Shown: positions 11,212 to 22,215 of the stretch, in pieces | Layout: each line of letters begins with the position of its first letter | Position numbering within the stretch: position 1 is the first letter of the stretch | NCBI GenBank assembly: GCA_946811695.1 | Contig: OX328123.1 | Location: 40,517,764 to 40,581,763 of the forward strand | Direction: 5' to 3' | DNA from: Gonocerus acuteangulatus | Taxonomy: Eukaryota; Arthropoda; Insecta; Hemiptera; Coreidae | DNA: 64,000 nt | Notes under the pieces: generated by a model | The model's input: only the letters and a program-made list of their open reading frames with translations | Databases searched by the model: none | Told to the model about the DNA's origin: nothing | Translations under genes and position numbers: made by a program

Positions 11212-11419
11212 GTGGGTCTCCCCGTAGCCATGTGGCCTTGGATTCTCATGCGGCAGATGCGGGTTCGAGACCCACCTGGAGCAGGTTCAGTTTCCTTATA
11301 TCAAAGTTCATTGAGGAATTCCCTGTTGGACCATGGATGCTTAGGAAGAGTAGCAACCTGTTCATAACTCGGCGCTGATCTCCTAGTTGCTGAAGTTTCT
11401 TAAAAAAAAATAATAATAA
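11212..11419 (+). mobile_element. tRNA-derived SINE with 12-bp target-site duplication
   Basis: The head has an A-box-like TAGCCATGTGGCCTTGG and a B-box GGGTTCGAGACCC. The body includes GACCATGGATGCTTAGG, and the tail GGCGCTGATCTCC is followed by A-runs and TAA repeats. Flanks TTATCAATATTC at 11200-11211 and 11420-11431 are identical. The tail is a diverged version of the one in the other tRNA- and 5S-SINEs of the window. Confidence 0.85.
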
Positions 11420-11841
11420 TTATCAATATTCTACACAAACATATCATTAAGTTCTGGCTGCATGTTAATTTGGGGATTCAACAAAGCACATTACAGGTTA
11501 ATACAGATTAAAAGCACGACAAAAGCATGGTCGAACGTAAATCTCACAAGATGGGAATACGTAGTACAAACTAGATTAGAATTAGACAGAAAAGATGCAC
11601 AAATAACTTGACATATTAACTCCAGATAGCCCCTACATCTACGCTTTAATCCTACATTTAAAGACACCCAACATATTACTCGCTGCGCACTACAGTCCAT
11701 GAAAGAACAAAGCCTCTGCCACATTTTTGGCTAGGGAGGAAGGGCAGGTTTTCTAGGAACCCTTTGAGGAGGTTGTAGAGCTCCGTGATCCGTCACTCAT
11801 TCCTCTCGGAGACCGCTGGATAAGAGAGAGTCTACAGTGTG

Positions 11842-11846
<5 letters not shown>

Positions 11847-11883
<37 letters not shown>

Positions 11884-11891
11884 TATATATG
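11847..11891. repeat. (TA)n microsatellite
   Basis: Two TA runs joined by CACA in otherwise featureless intergenic DNA; I see no gene between 11432 and 12650. Confidence 0.85.
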
Positions 11892-13063
11892 CAGACATAC
11901 ACACTAGGTGATTTCATTTTCCCCTACTTCCCGGGGTCATGGAGACATTTTGCTTTATTCTAGCAAATAGCATGAGAAAACAGCACCTCTGGATATATAT
12001 GCCGGGAAGAAGGAAGACCAGGTACAGAATGTTACGAACCTTAATCGACGCATTTATAAGGAACGTAATTAACTCTTCAAGCCTACTGAGGTAGGAACGA
12101 AATTTGCGTCTGAACCAGGTTTGTAGGAAATTTATTTCCTTGCGGACGGTCACCTTCCACTTAATTTTATTCAAAATATTTATCATTTTGAAATATTTAA
12201 TGAAAAGTCCAAGACTCCTCATGTTTGTAAATATAGTATTTTTTATTATGTTCTATTATGGCAGACTGCCAGATTGCTCTTCCCGAAAATGCGCAGCACT
12301 TCAATTTGCACTTATGAAAGAAATTATATTTTATATATATATATTGGGACGAAACTTGGCGTACATCATGCTCATTTAAATAAATAGATAAGCTTTAACA
12401 ATAAACGAAATGGGTCCATTAGGAATGTAGACATACTTTGGTAGCAAATTATTAATTTGTACTGCCATTATTTTACCGGCCGTTATTTCTACATCCTTGC
12501 AAAGAAACTAGGTATATATCATTACAAACCATTATGGAATGAGTGTAGTATGAAAAGCAAATTCGGTCCATTCGAGTTGGGATTACGGTCAGTACAAAAT
12601 TAAATAAAAAATTAAGAATTGAATCAGCTGTTTGTGTATATATATAAAAATCATGTGCCTGTTAGTCTGTCTGTTTGTTCCTAACACAAATCCACACCGT
12701 TTGGCCGATTTTGACCAAACTTGGCACACAGGTAAGTATTGACCTCGGAAGACTCGTAGGCTAAATCAAAAAACGTCAATCAGCTGTCTGTCTGAATGTT
12801 TGTTCCTTATAAAAATCCATACCGTTTGACTGATTTTGACCAAACTTGGCACACAGGTAGGTCTTGATAAGGGGGGAGTGTCATAGGCTAGGTCAAAAAC
12901 GTCTACCAGCTGTCTGTCTCTATGTTTGTTCCTTATATAAATCCAAAACCTTCGATCGATTTTGACCAAACTTGGCACACATGTAGGCAGGGCCGCCCTA
13001 TGGGGGGGGGGCTGGTGTCCTGGGCCCGGTCGCCGTGAGAGCCCGGGTCGGGCCTCGCTAATT

Positions 13064-13817
13064 GGTCCATCACGCTGGAGCTGCATAACTAAGCGCTTTC
13101 CTCAGAATTTCGGTAGTGTAGACTGCTTTCCAGAATAATTTGCTTAATATATCCTATATAAATAAAATAAAAACATGAATAGTTCTCTTTTAATTTTGTA
13201 ATGAGTAACTGTTCAATTATTAAATTTGTAATTAATTTGCTTCCAGAGTTATTTTTATACATACATTTTCATATTTTCGTCTTTTGATCTGACGCAGGAA
13301 TAGGATTCAGTCCCACTAGTGGTAGAAAGCGCTCCTTGCGGCGGCCTTGCGAACCTACGTCTGTCGGGCTATTCTATTGAAATATATTAGAAAGTAAACA
13401 CCCCTTTCCGATTGACCAATTTAGCTCATCTTTACAACATTTCTTTCTCATGAGTTACCCACGACGTATACCGCGTTTCGTTACAATACAGCAGAAATTA
13501 CGACCGGTATGAGTTTATTAGTAATTTGGGTCCGGAGTAAACCGCCCCCCCCCCCCTCCTAATGAACCGATTTAGTTTATTTTTACAGCCCATTTTTATC
13601 TGTAGATTAATACTACGAATACCAAGTTTCGTTGAAATATATCAAAAACTACGGGGTGAATGGTCAAATTAGTGTTTTGGCTCCGAGGTAAACCCCCCCC
13701 CCTTCTGTTTGGTCGATTTTGTTGGTTTACAAACTCGTCCAATCGTTTGCTAATTGAACGCTATATACCAAGTTTCGTGACGAAAAAACAAAAAATCTGG
13801 CCGCTATCGTGTTAACA

Positions 13818-13880
<63 letters not shown>

Positions 13881-14004
13881 TTTGACGGGGCTCATTTTTG
13901 GTGTCTACTAGGTAGGATCGATAAAGATTTGAAGACATTTTTGAAAAATTCCGTCATGAGTGCAACCTCAATAGCTACTTTCCTTCGGAGGAAAGTGTTA
14001 AAAA
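13064..14004 (+). mobile_element. Family X element, copy 1 (uninterrupted)
   Basis: It begins GTCCATCACGCTGGAGCTGC, then TAAGCGCTTTCCTCAG, runs through about 146-bp tandem units (GTTTCGTTGAAATA, C-rich GTAAACCCCCCC, AATGAACCGATTTAG), reaches GTGTTAACAGACATA, an internal (TA)n at 13821-13877, and a second arm AATTTTGACGGGG...TAGGTAGGATCGAT...TTCGGAGGAAAGTG. Five copies occur in this window. It has no coding frame; the class is unknown. Both ends carry AGCACTTTCCTC-like inverted sequences, suggesting short terminal inverted repeats. Confidence 0.65.
13821..13877. repeat. (TA)n tract internal to family X copy 1
   Basis: Pure TA run separating the long tandem-repeat arm from the short second arm; the equivalent tract in other copies is a transposon landing site. 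Confidence 0.9.
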
Positions 14005-15710
14005 TTTATACGTTATGAGCTTGCGAAAAGAATGGGGTTTAGAAATAAAGATGGGCGTAGCCTATATTTATTTGAATTGGCTCTATATTTTTTTAATTTA
14101 CATAAACGACAAAACAAGTGCAGTCACAGGATAGTTTTTTTATTTTAGTCTAAGTTTATTTATTTATTATTTGGGTGCCTCGACTGCTTTGGTCATTGGC
14201 ACGTTCATCACAGGATAGTATATTTCATTAGGAGTCCTAATAAAACTACAAGGACCTTTGCTGCACCGATTGTCGGCTTTTATTCTCATTTCGCTTAAAA
14301 CTCAAGATGAAAATAATTTTAAAATGTCCAAAGTCCTGTAGCAAAGTACTAGAATTTTCAGTCTGGCTCTGAGAATTGGGGGCCCGGCTCTCAGAAGTGG
14401 GGGCCCGTGATCTCGTCCTGGGCTCGGCTCTGAGATATGGTGGCCCTGCAAATAAGGTGTCTTAGGATAGGTTAAAATCATCTAAGATCCACAGTTCGGA
14501 GGTCATGGGTTCGAAACTATTAACCCGAACAGTTACAGCTTAGCATTATTAGATTTTAATATGACTTATTTGGTTTCTAATTTATTATTTTTTTTGTAGC
14601 TGCAGAAAGTAGGTGCAGCATGGTACGACGGGTAACAGCTAGTTTAAAATATAAAAGTCCGTCACGCAGGAGCTGTATAACTAAGCACTTTCCTCAGAAT
14701 TTGGGTAGTGTAGACTGCTTTCCAGAACAATTTGCTTAAAATATCCTACATAAATAAAATAAAAACATGAATAGTTCTCTTTTAAATTTGTAATGAGTAA
14801 CTGATCAATTATTAATTTGCTTCCAGAGTTATGTTTACACATGGTACCTACGACACTACGTAATAAATACAAGAAACCTCATATTATCGAATTTTGATCT
14901 AACGCAGGAACAGGATAAAGTCCCTCTAGTGGTAGAAAGAGCTCCTTGCGGCGGCTTTGTGAACCTACGGCTGGCGGGCTTTTCTATTGAAATATATTAC
15001 AAAGTAAACCCCCGCTTTCCGATTGACCGATTCTGCTCATTTATACAACACTTCTTTCTCATGAGTTACCCACGATGTATACCGCGTTTCGTTACAATAC
15101 AGCAGAAATTACGACCGGTATGAATATATTAGGAATTTGGGTCCGGAGTAACCCCCCCCCCCTTCTAATGAACCGATTTAGTTTATTTTTACAACACATA
15201 TTCACCTGTAGATTACCACTACGAATACCGAGTTTCGTCGAAATATACCAAAAATCACGGCTGGTAGTGGCGAATTGGTATTGTGGGTCCGGGGTAAACC
15301 CCCCCCCCTCCCAATGAACCGATTTAGTTTATTTTTACAACACATATTTACCTGTGGATTACCACTACGAATACCGAGTTTCGTCGAAAAGTGCCAAAAA
15401 TCACGGCTAGTAGTGGCGAATTGGTATTATGGGTCCGGAGTAAACCCCCCCTTCTAATGAACCGATTTAGTTCATTTTTATATCTCGCTTTTCCCTCTAT
15501 ATTACCACTACGAATACCAAGTTTCGTGGAAATATAACAAATATTACGACTGTCATGGTCAAATTAGTGTTTTGGGTTCGGGGTAAACCCCCCCTTCCGG
15601 TGGACCGACTTTGGTGGTTAACGAACTCGTTCAATCGTTTGCTAATTGAATGCTATATACCAAGTTTCGTGACGAAAAAACAAAAACTCCGGCCGCTATC
15701 GTGTTAACAG

Positions 15711-15742
<32 letters not shown>

Positions 15743-16529
15743 CTATATATATAAAAATCACGTGTCTGTTTTTCTGTTTTTCTGTTTGTTTGTTCCTTAT
15801 ACAAATCCACATCGTTTGACTGATATTGACCAAACTTCGCACATAGATACGTCTTGATCCGGGAAATCTCGTAGTCTAGCTCAAAATCTTCTAGGATTCA
15901 TAGTTTGGAAGTAACGAGTTCGAAACTGTCATATACAGAAGAGTTTATAGTCAGAAATCGGCATTTTCTTTCCAGTGTTGCCCCTCCTTCTAAGAAGAAG
16001 TGCAATACAAAACCTTTGTTTGTTTATCTAAATAGTAGGTTTATATTCTCAGAGTTTGGACAAATATCATATAAGATATCATATAATAAAATACCATATT
16101 TTTTAAGATTAATTTTCTTAATATCAGATCAGTTTTCTTCATATTAAATCAATTTTGATTTGACTGCCTAGGGCAACACTGCTCTAACCAGAATATAGAC
16201 TAATATCGTATAAATAAGTATATCATAAAAATGTTCTGTGTTTATCTAATCATAATTTGGACTAATATAATATAATTAAGTGTTCATGTTTCTATTCAGA
16301 ACTTTAATAATTTCAATACTTTTGTTGAGAGAGTTTTTTTATCTCTTTAGTAAAGGAAGGTTGCAATGTCTGTTATAGTATTCGGTATCTCTCACTCGCT
16401 TTTCTGTTTAATGAATAAATGAATATGTACTGGTATTTGATGGAGAGGGTTTTAGTATGTGGAAAAACACTTAACTTTTTTATTGAAACTGATGAAGTGT
16501 GTAAATAACAATAAGAACAAGGCTAAAAG

Positions 16530-17219
16530 TATTTTGGAATTGTTTACACTGATGTGGACCTTTTTTTAACTATGAGTCTCAAAGGTGAAAAATATTTTGT
16601 TTCATTTATAGATGATTATAGTAAGATTGCTCTCATGTTAATTTCTTCATAATTGTTCAGTAGTGTTTATTGTTATTTAAGTGTTTAGTGATGAATTCCC
16701 TTTGTCGCGGTCTCACTCAAATAAATAGTAAGATTGCTAGGATTTAAACTATTAAACCTAAAACAGAAGTTTTTCATTCCTTTGTTCAATAAGTAAATGA
16801 GGTTGAAAACTTAGGAAATAAGAGAATTGGTATTGTGAGATATGACATTGGTAAGGAATATTTAAATAGTAAGAATTATGACTACCAAAAAAAAAAGGGG
16901 TATCATAATTAATCCCTGTCCCTCATATGTTCATGAATTAAATGGTGTGATTTACTAGAACAATTATGAATATATCTTATTGTTTACTGGCAGAAGCTAT
17001 TGTAGAAAAAAATGTTGGCCAGAAATGGTCTGTGCAGCAACTTATTTGAAAAATCTCTCTTTAGCTAACACCATTGACAATAAAATACCCTATGAAAACT
17101 GTTTTGGAAAGAAACCAGATGTTTCTAACTTTAATTTATATGGTAGTAAAAATTTTGTTAGGAAACCAGAACAAATAATAACTTCTAAATGGGATTTTGT
17201 AAAGGACTTAAATTTATGA
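16530..17219 (+). pseudogene. Ty1/copia integrase relic
   Basis: Fragments appear in order but in different frames: YTDVDLF...LKGEKYFVSFIDDYSK (16541-16640, catalytic-core start), GIVRYDIGKEYLNSKNYDY (about 16830-16890, normally R-S-D-x-G-x-E-F), and at 16980-17219 PEMVCAATYLKNLS, then PYENCFGKKPDVSNF and YGSKNFVRKPE, which is the copia integrase C-terminal region. Frame breaks and loss of the catalytic Asp-Asp-Glu context show it is dead. Neither LTR nor RT was found next to it. Confidence 0.75.
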
Positions 17220-17701
17220 ACTTTAAATTAATTCTCTCACATACATGTGCAAATATTATTAAAATATTATATTAAATGTTGTTATATTTAACTTATTTTT
17301 TTAATCGCATATAGATAGATGTACATAATAAATTACATAAATGTTTATAATCATACAAATGAATGTATATAAATGAATTAATTTTCACCACGTTTTGAAA
17401 CATTATTTTATTGTTACAAGAGCTGTATGGTTTAGCAACCTATTAATTTGGGCAGCCTCACTTTAATTTTTTTTTAATAAAGTTATTCTTAATGCATGCT
17501 ATTTTTTTTGCAGATAAATTAATGTATTAAAATATTATTTTTATAAGAAGAGGAAGTCACGTGAATTGTGGTGTTCTAATAAATGAATAAGTAATTAAAT
17601 TTTCCATGCAATTTTTTATTAATTTAATATCCATAATAATTTAATCATTATATTCTGACATATGCTTTCTTTTGTCTGAGTAGTTATATCCTCTGACTGT
17701 C

Positions 17702-18446
17702 AACATTTAGTCGGAGAGCTGGTAACGCACATTTCATGAAGTGTTTTATGCACCTTGGAATTTTGGTGTATTGCATGTCGTGGATAGGTAAGGCATATAA
17801 GTGTAGCCTGGACATACCTTGGAACACCAGGTACTGCACATAGGGGAAAGGTGTTAAAAAAATATGTCACTAAAATGGTATTTTATTCAGAAGCCAACAA
17901 TCTTTAATGTATAATTAAGGCAAGTTGCTTTATTTCTAGAACAGCCACAACTGTCCTGTCCAGATGATTGGTGCTCTCACTCACTCTTACGGTTACACAC
18001 AGTGTATTGCAGTCTATCATCGGCTGAATTTATTTTCATGTTTGCTGATTACTAAACCTCACAAAAAGTGCCTGCCCTTTTGTAATTATTTTCAATTATG
18101 GTGTTTAAATAGCAGTGTGAAGAAGAGACTTCATTTAATATTACAAAAAACCCACTTCGGTTTTTTTTTTTTTTTTTTATATGTATCCCACTTAAAAGTG
18201 TCTGCCTTATATATTATTCATTATAGAATTGCCTTAATTTTACATTGAACACTTATGGCTTCTGAATAAAACACTATTTTTGGCCCATAGTTTGTTACTG
18301 ATTACCATGCGCAGTACCTGGTGTTTCAAGGTATGTCCAGCAACCATATACTTAACTTTTTATCTACACTAGAGACCCACTATACGACAATTTCAAGGCA
18401 CATAAAACACTTGAAAAGTGTGTTACCAGCTCTTGGACTAAATGTT
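17702..18446. mobile_element. Foldback element with arms of about 220 bp
   Basis: 17702-17922 matches the reverse complement of 18231-18446. Shared blocks: AACATTTAGTC, GAGCTGGTAAC, AAGTGTTTTATG, CTGGACATACCTTG, AACACCAGGTACTGC, TTTTATTCAGAAGCCA and AATTAAGGC. The spacer of about 308 bp holds a T-run (18161-18178) and no recognisable gene. Such long inverted arms are typical of foldback or MITE-type DNA elements; no target-site duplication is obvious. Confidence 0.75.
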
Positions 18447-19443
18447 TAAATACGGTTGCAATTCTGGTAAAAATATTGTTACTCGCCAAGTCAATGTCGT
18501 TATTGAAATTCCCAAATACCTTTAATTCATTGTTGTCCATAACTGCAAGAAAAATATCTTAAATTTGTTTTTATTCTTAGAGGCCCCTATTTCCTATGAT
18601 AGAAGGACTATCCTTATAGAAGAGTGCATGAACCATAAAATTTGAAACAGAAGCTTTAATAGAAAGGAAAAAAAAGTGAACAAAAATATGTGAAAGTGTA
18701 TTTGAAACAACAAACTATGTTTTTAAAACTTTCCTTTTGGCATACATAACATAAACCCTGCACGACTTACCTACTTTTTCATTAATAAAAAAAACTCTGT
18801 TACGGATTATTACATGAACAGGTAAACAATATAACATATTAATATTATATTTGCGCAAGGTTGAGGTTTTAGCTTTAGATGTGAAGCCCTTAAAATAAAT
18901 AAATATTATATTTAAAAAAAAAATCAATGAAAATAAAGAATATAGTTTCAGTTGTAGGTTATGACAACTTATAACTAATCATAACCTTAATTAAATGCCT
19001 CATTTGTATTGCTATTTTTTATGAATATTTATTTATGGACCACATATTTTTTTTTCTTTAAAAAAATTAAACACAGGGAGTTTGGTTTGGATTTTCTTTA
19101 AAACGGTAATGCAATTAAATTATTTGGAATCACTTAATTGTAATACCATTTTAAAAGTAAGGGTACTTTTTAAAAAATAAGGATCAATTTAATTTCCACC
19201 CCACTTTCTCTAAAAAAAATGGAAAATAACTTTTTCAGCCGAGCTCTCAATTTATTATCTTATATTCTCATAATTTGGACCAATATAATATAATCATTCA
19301 TTTTTTTAAATATATAATATAAAGTAGGCGTACCATGGAAGCTGGGTTACAACTATTTAATATGAAGCATGTGTAGCATGGTAAGCCCGGCTACAGATAT
19401 TTAATATAAAGTAGGTGTAGCATTGCACACCGGGTAACAGCTA

Positions 19444-19493
<50 letters not shown>

Positions 19494-20182
19494 TTTAACG
19501 GGGGTCATTTTCGGTGTCTACTAGGTAGGATCGATAAAGATTTGAAGAAATTTTTCAAAAATTCCGTCATGAGTCCAACCTCAATAGCTACTTTCCTTCA
19601 GAGGAAAGTGCTAAGAGACTAGGAGAGGACATTTTATAAACATTATCTTTTTACTAATTTCTTTTTCTTGATGCCATAAAATATGGTTCATCAATGCGTT
19701 ATGCTAATCCAAAACCAATGGAAAGAAGAATGCCCTATATAATGAACCTACGAAGTAGCCTAGTCTATGAACACTCAATCATGCTCAAAGACAGAGCATG
19801 CATATAGATTTCAGAAGATTGGCTCCTGCTCAGACAATTCCTCGCCATCCCATCAACATCCCACGCCCTTACAGCCTTATTGATGATATCTCAATCAATG
19901 TAGATACCTCCTTTATAAACATTCAGACATGGAGGATAACAGAGAACCATCCCATTGATTCAAATCATCAGATATAATTCATTGAATAAACTTAATAGCT
20001 TTAGCGGTCTCCGAAGGTATGTAGGCAAGATTCAAAAAATTGTTGAAGAAATCTACATTGATCCTACCTATCCTACCTATTAGATATCGAAAATAGCCCC
20101 GGTTGAAATGTATGTACAGAGAAACCTCTTTATAGCGGACACCATTGGATCCGTACAAAATGACCGTTATTGGGAGGTTTAT

Positions 20183-20870
20183 CTACCTTTGAGAAAATAG
20201 TGCACAACAGTTTCTTATTTCTTTTACAGCTGTCATTATCCAATATACCACGTCCAGTAGATTAGTAACGTAATCGCTCGAGTTCATTTTCGTAATACCT
20301 TCCCGAAAAAATCGTTTTTGTATTTTGAAATTTTTAATAAAGCCGAGATCGAGAGGCTGGCAGCAAAATGTCATTTTCGGTGGGAAAAACTGAATTTTAA
20401 CATTTATTAGAAGCATCTGTGGGTGGCATGTCGCGTTGTCCAAAAACAAAATTACACGCCGTTTTCGATGTCGCATTCTCTGATCGAAAGTTTTTAGGCA
20501 TTCACTCATTATAGGCGTTGTCATCCATGCTTTTTTGTTAACTTGCCAAGATATTCTTGAAGTATTGACGTTAATCTTTTTCTTTCTTTCTTTTTTTTTT
20601 TTTTTTTTTTTTTACGGCGCATCGACAAATCATGGCCATTAGCGCCGTATTGACGTTAATGTTCTTAAAACAACGTGGTTTTAATGACTTGCCGATTATT
20701 AACGGCTGTTCAAAATGGCCTTCCATATTTATGCGAAACATAACAGTTAAACGATCTTTGCTTTGTTTCTCTTCTGTGCAAGTTTTCCTTTTTAGAATCT
20801 TTGTCTTGTTTGGCAGGGCCCGAAAAAATAAAGCCGATTCATCAAAATAGTCATAGCAAATTTAAACCTA
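20183..20870 (-). pseudogene. Tigger-like DDE transposase, interrupted by a SINE tail
   Basis: Minus strand. The part before the SINE (20661-20868) reads YFDESALFFRALPNKT, then KDRLTVMF, IIGKSLKPRCFKNI. After the SINE (20183-20562) it continues SWQVNKKAWMT, RVILFLDNATCHPQ, FPPKMTFCCQPLDLGFIKNFK. The three catalytic acidic residues of the pogo/Tigger DDD triad (FDES, LDNATCHP, QPLDLG) are all visible. The N-terminal CENP-B-like DNA-binding domains are lost or out of frame (a stop lies just upstream of the FDES motif), and the SINE insertion splits the gene, so it cannot make a full protein. Confidence 0.85.
20576..20646 (-). mobile_element. 5'-truncated SINE tail with 14-bp duplication
   Basis: Only the 3' tail of the SINE family is present (minus strand GGCGCTAATGGCCATGAT...GATGCGCCGT plus poly(A)). 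GTATTGACGTTAAT flanks it on both sides (20562-20575 and 20647-20660). It interrupts the Tigger transposase. Confidence 0.9.
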
Positions 20871-21636
20871 TTTGTTTTTCCAATCTTTAACTAAATCAAC
20901 ATTAACTGATGCACTGTCACCACATATCGCTCTAAAAACTACGCGAGTTTGACGTCTGCATTTCCCCCTGCGCCGACGTCAAACTTCGCGCCCAGGTCTC
21001 TAACACAAAGCTTTAAACTATCATACACTTTTAGAACTTCCACATTATTTTTTAGAGTTACACGCGATCTTTACTGACTAGATACTAACTGAATAAAACC
21101 TGATGAATAGTGGTGTAACAAAAGAAGATGTGGTACCTCGAACAGTAGGGAAAGGTTTTCTTTTCACATTTCCTTTGAAGTTTACTAGCAATGCCCGCCA
21201 GGGTGTGCTTTTTATTGAGATTCTAAGAATCCAATTAAATATTTTACCTTGCTGTCCGCTATTTGGAGGTAAAATCAGCTATATGGGTCCGATTTTGGGT
21301 GTCCGTTGTCCGTAAGTAGAGGGTCCGCTATTGAGAGGTGCTAATGCATTGATTTAAAGTTTTTTTTTTGCCGGGACCATGGATATTCTGTCCGTTCATA
21401 GAGGTGTCCGCTATTGGGAGGTGTCCGTTACAGGAGGTTTAACTGTATATGTGTGTGACTGTTGAGACGATGGTGGCCAGAATCTTTGTTACCAAAGAAC
21501 TTGGAATACAGCATTCTTACGACAAACGATTGAATGAGTTCGTTAATCAGCCCATCTTAAGATTTTATTCACCTCGGACACAAGTTACTAATATGGCCGT
21601 ACCTGCCGTCATTTTTACTTCCTTGCAAGGAAGGAT

Positions 21637-21767
21637 TTTTTTTTTTTTTTTTTTTCGTTTTTAACGGCGCATCAACTATTTGGCTATTAGCGTCGGGCTA
21701 TCTACAGTTTGCCACCCTTTCATAATGCCAACAGCACGTGGTCGGTCACCCATTCAGGTACTGACCT
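21637..21767 (-). mobile_element. 5S rRNA-derived SINE, 5'-truncated
   Basis: Same body and tail as the complete copy at 8346-8541, but the 5S head is cut after CATTCAGGTACTGACC. Flanks GGAAGGAT at 21629-21636 and 21768-21775 form a short target duplication. Confidence 0.8.
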
Positions 21768-21907
21768 GGAAGGATATTGTGACAAGGGTATTATGATATA
21801 ACATCCAAAATGAACTTTGGGGGACCGGTGAGTGAAGGGCCGTTAGCACTCCGGCATACGTTTGTGAGTTCGTTGCCCACTAGGAGTGGCAGCTTTTTTT
21901 TTGAAAA

Positions 21908-22215
21908 ATGCTTCAACCCTATCCTGGCTATAAAAGAATGGCAATCTCAATTTAACCCGTCCCCAACATCTTTGTTACGTATAAGTGAAGGTTAAAAGTT
22001 AAATAAATAAAAATTAATAATTGTAGAAAAACCTAAAAAAAAAAAAAAAAAAAAATCCGAAAATACAGAAACGTTGAGTTGGCCCGTGGCTTTTCATATA
22101 CACACAAAAATACCCGTTTCTATATGCCCTGGTAGGGTGGTAACCTATTGATAACCCGTCCTAAAATTCTGTATCAATAATAAATGAACGTTAAAATTTA
22201 AATAATAATATGCCC
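21908..22215 (+). repeat. Diverged direct repeat pair, unassigned family
   Basis: About 21945-22010 and about 22150-22215 share AACCCGTCC, then ATAAGTGAAGGTTAAAAGTT against ATAAATGAACGTTAAAATTT, then AAATAATAA-type tails. An A-run (22035-22055) lies between. They look like two 3' ends of the same retroposon but no coding part is attached. Confidence 0.4.

Larger units (their letters stand above)
12988..14448. mobile_element. hAT-like non-autonomous element nested in Helitron A
   Basis: The left end is CAGGGCCGCCCTATGG and the right end, reverse-complemented, CAGGGCCACCATATCTC, a short inverted repeat of hAT type. The eight bases outside (CATGTAGG left, CAAATAAG right) could be a mutated 8-bp duplication, and the Helitron sequence resumes across the gap at the expected point. 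No transposase is seen. Family X (13064-14004) sits inside. Confidence 0.5.
12651..14642 (+). mobile_element. Helitron-like element A (non-autonomous, carries nested insertions)
   Basis: It starts TCATGTGCCTGTT after TATATATAAAAA and ends GGGTAACAGCTAG before T, consistent with Helitron 5'-TC and 3'-CTAG ends inserted between A and T. The 5' part is a tandem array of about 125-bp units (TTTGTTCC at 12676, 12801, 12927 and onward). The 3' part, 14455-14642, includes TTCGGAGGTCATGGGTTCGA, also found in element B. No Rep/helicase frame is present. The middle is occupied by a hAT-like element and family X. Confidence 0.6.
15758..19444 (+). mobile_element. Helitron-like element B inserted in the TA tract of family X
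   Basis: The 5' end is TCACGTGTCTGTTTTTCTG after (TA)n-AAAA; the 3' end is hairpin GGTGT/ACACC (loop AGCATTGC), then GGGTAACAGCTAG, then TATATA. A|T flanks on both sides fit Helitron insertion. Repeats of a unit with TTTGGACYAATATAATATAA occur near 16050, 16200, 16255 and 19270. No Helitron coding region is seen; a copia integrase relic (16530-17219) and a foldback (17702-18446) lie inside. At 3.7 kb it is larger than element A because of these insertions. Confidence 0.6.
14652..19614 (+). mobile_element. Family X element, copy 2, split by Helitron B
   Basis: The left part 14652-15716 has the family X start (GTCCGTCACGCAGGAGCTG), the segment GCGGCGGCTTTGTGAACC, four tandem units with GAGTTTCGTCGAAA, and the terminus GTGTTAACAGACACACATAT. 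The right part 19490-19614 is the second arm (AATTTTAACGGGGGTCATTT to GAGGAAAGTGCTAAG). Comparison with copy 1 shows that 15758-19444 was inserted in the internal TA tract. Confidence 0.7.
20117..21445 (-). mobile_element. pogo/Tigger-type DNA transposon, TA target duplication
   Basis: The left end CAGAGAAACCTCTTTATAGC and the right end, reverse-complemented CAGTTAAACCTCCTGTAACG, form terminal inverted repeats followed on each side by GGACAC, and are flanked by TA (20115-20116 and 21446-21447). Sub-terminal GTCCGCTATTG repeats are present near both ends. Length 1329 bp; it encodes part of a DDE transposase and carries a SINE-tail insertion. An imperfect hairpin with arms around GTTTGACGTC (20942-20990) lies in the region where the DNA-binding domain would be expected. 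Confidence 0.85.
19985..21620 (-). mobile_element. Family X relic, copy 3, split by Tigger
   Basis: The short arm, reversed and degenerate, lies at 19985-20115 (TGATCCTACCTATCCTACC, ATCGAAAATAGCCCC). The long-arm terminus resumes at 21446 (TATATGTGTGTGACTGTTGA, then ACAAACGATTGAATGAG). The two parts meet at a TA, exactly where the intact copies have their internal TA tract. Confidence 0.6.

Noticed and set aside
12766..13086. 106-codon minus-strand frame with internal repeats
   Set aside because: The repeated protein segments simply reflect the 125-bp tandem units of the Helitron-like 5' end.
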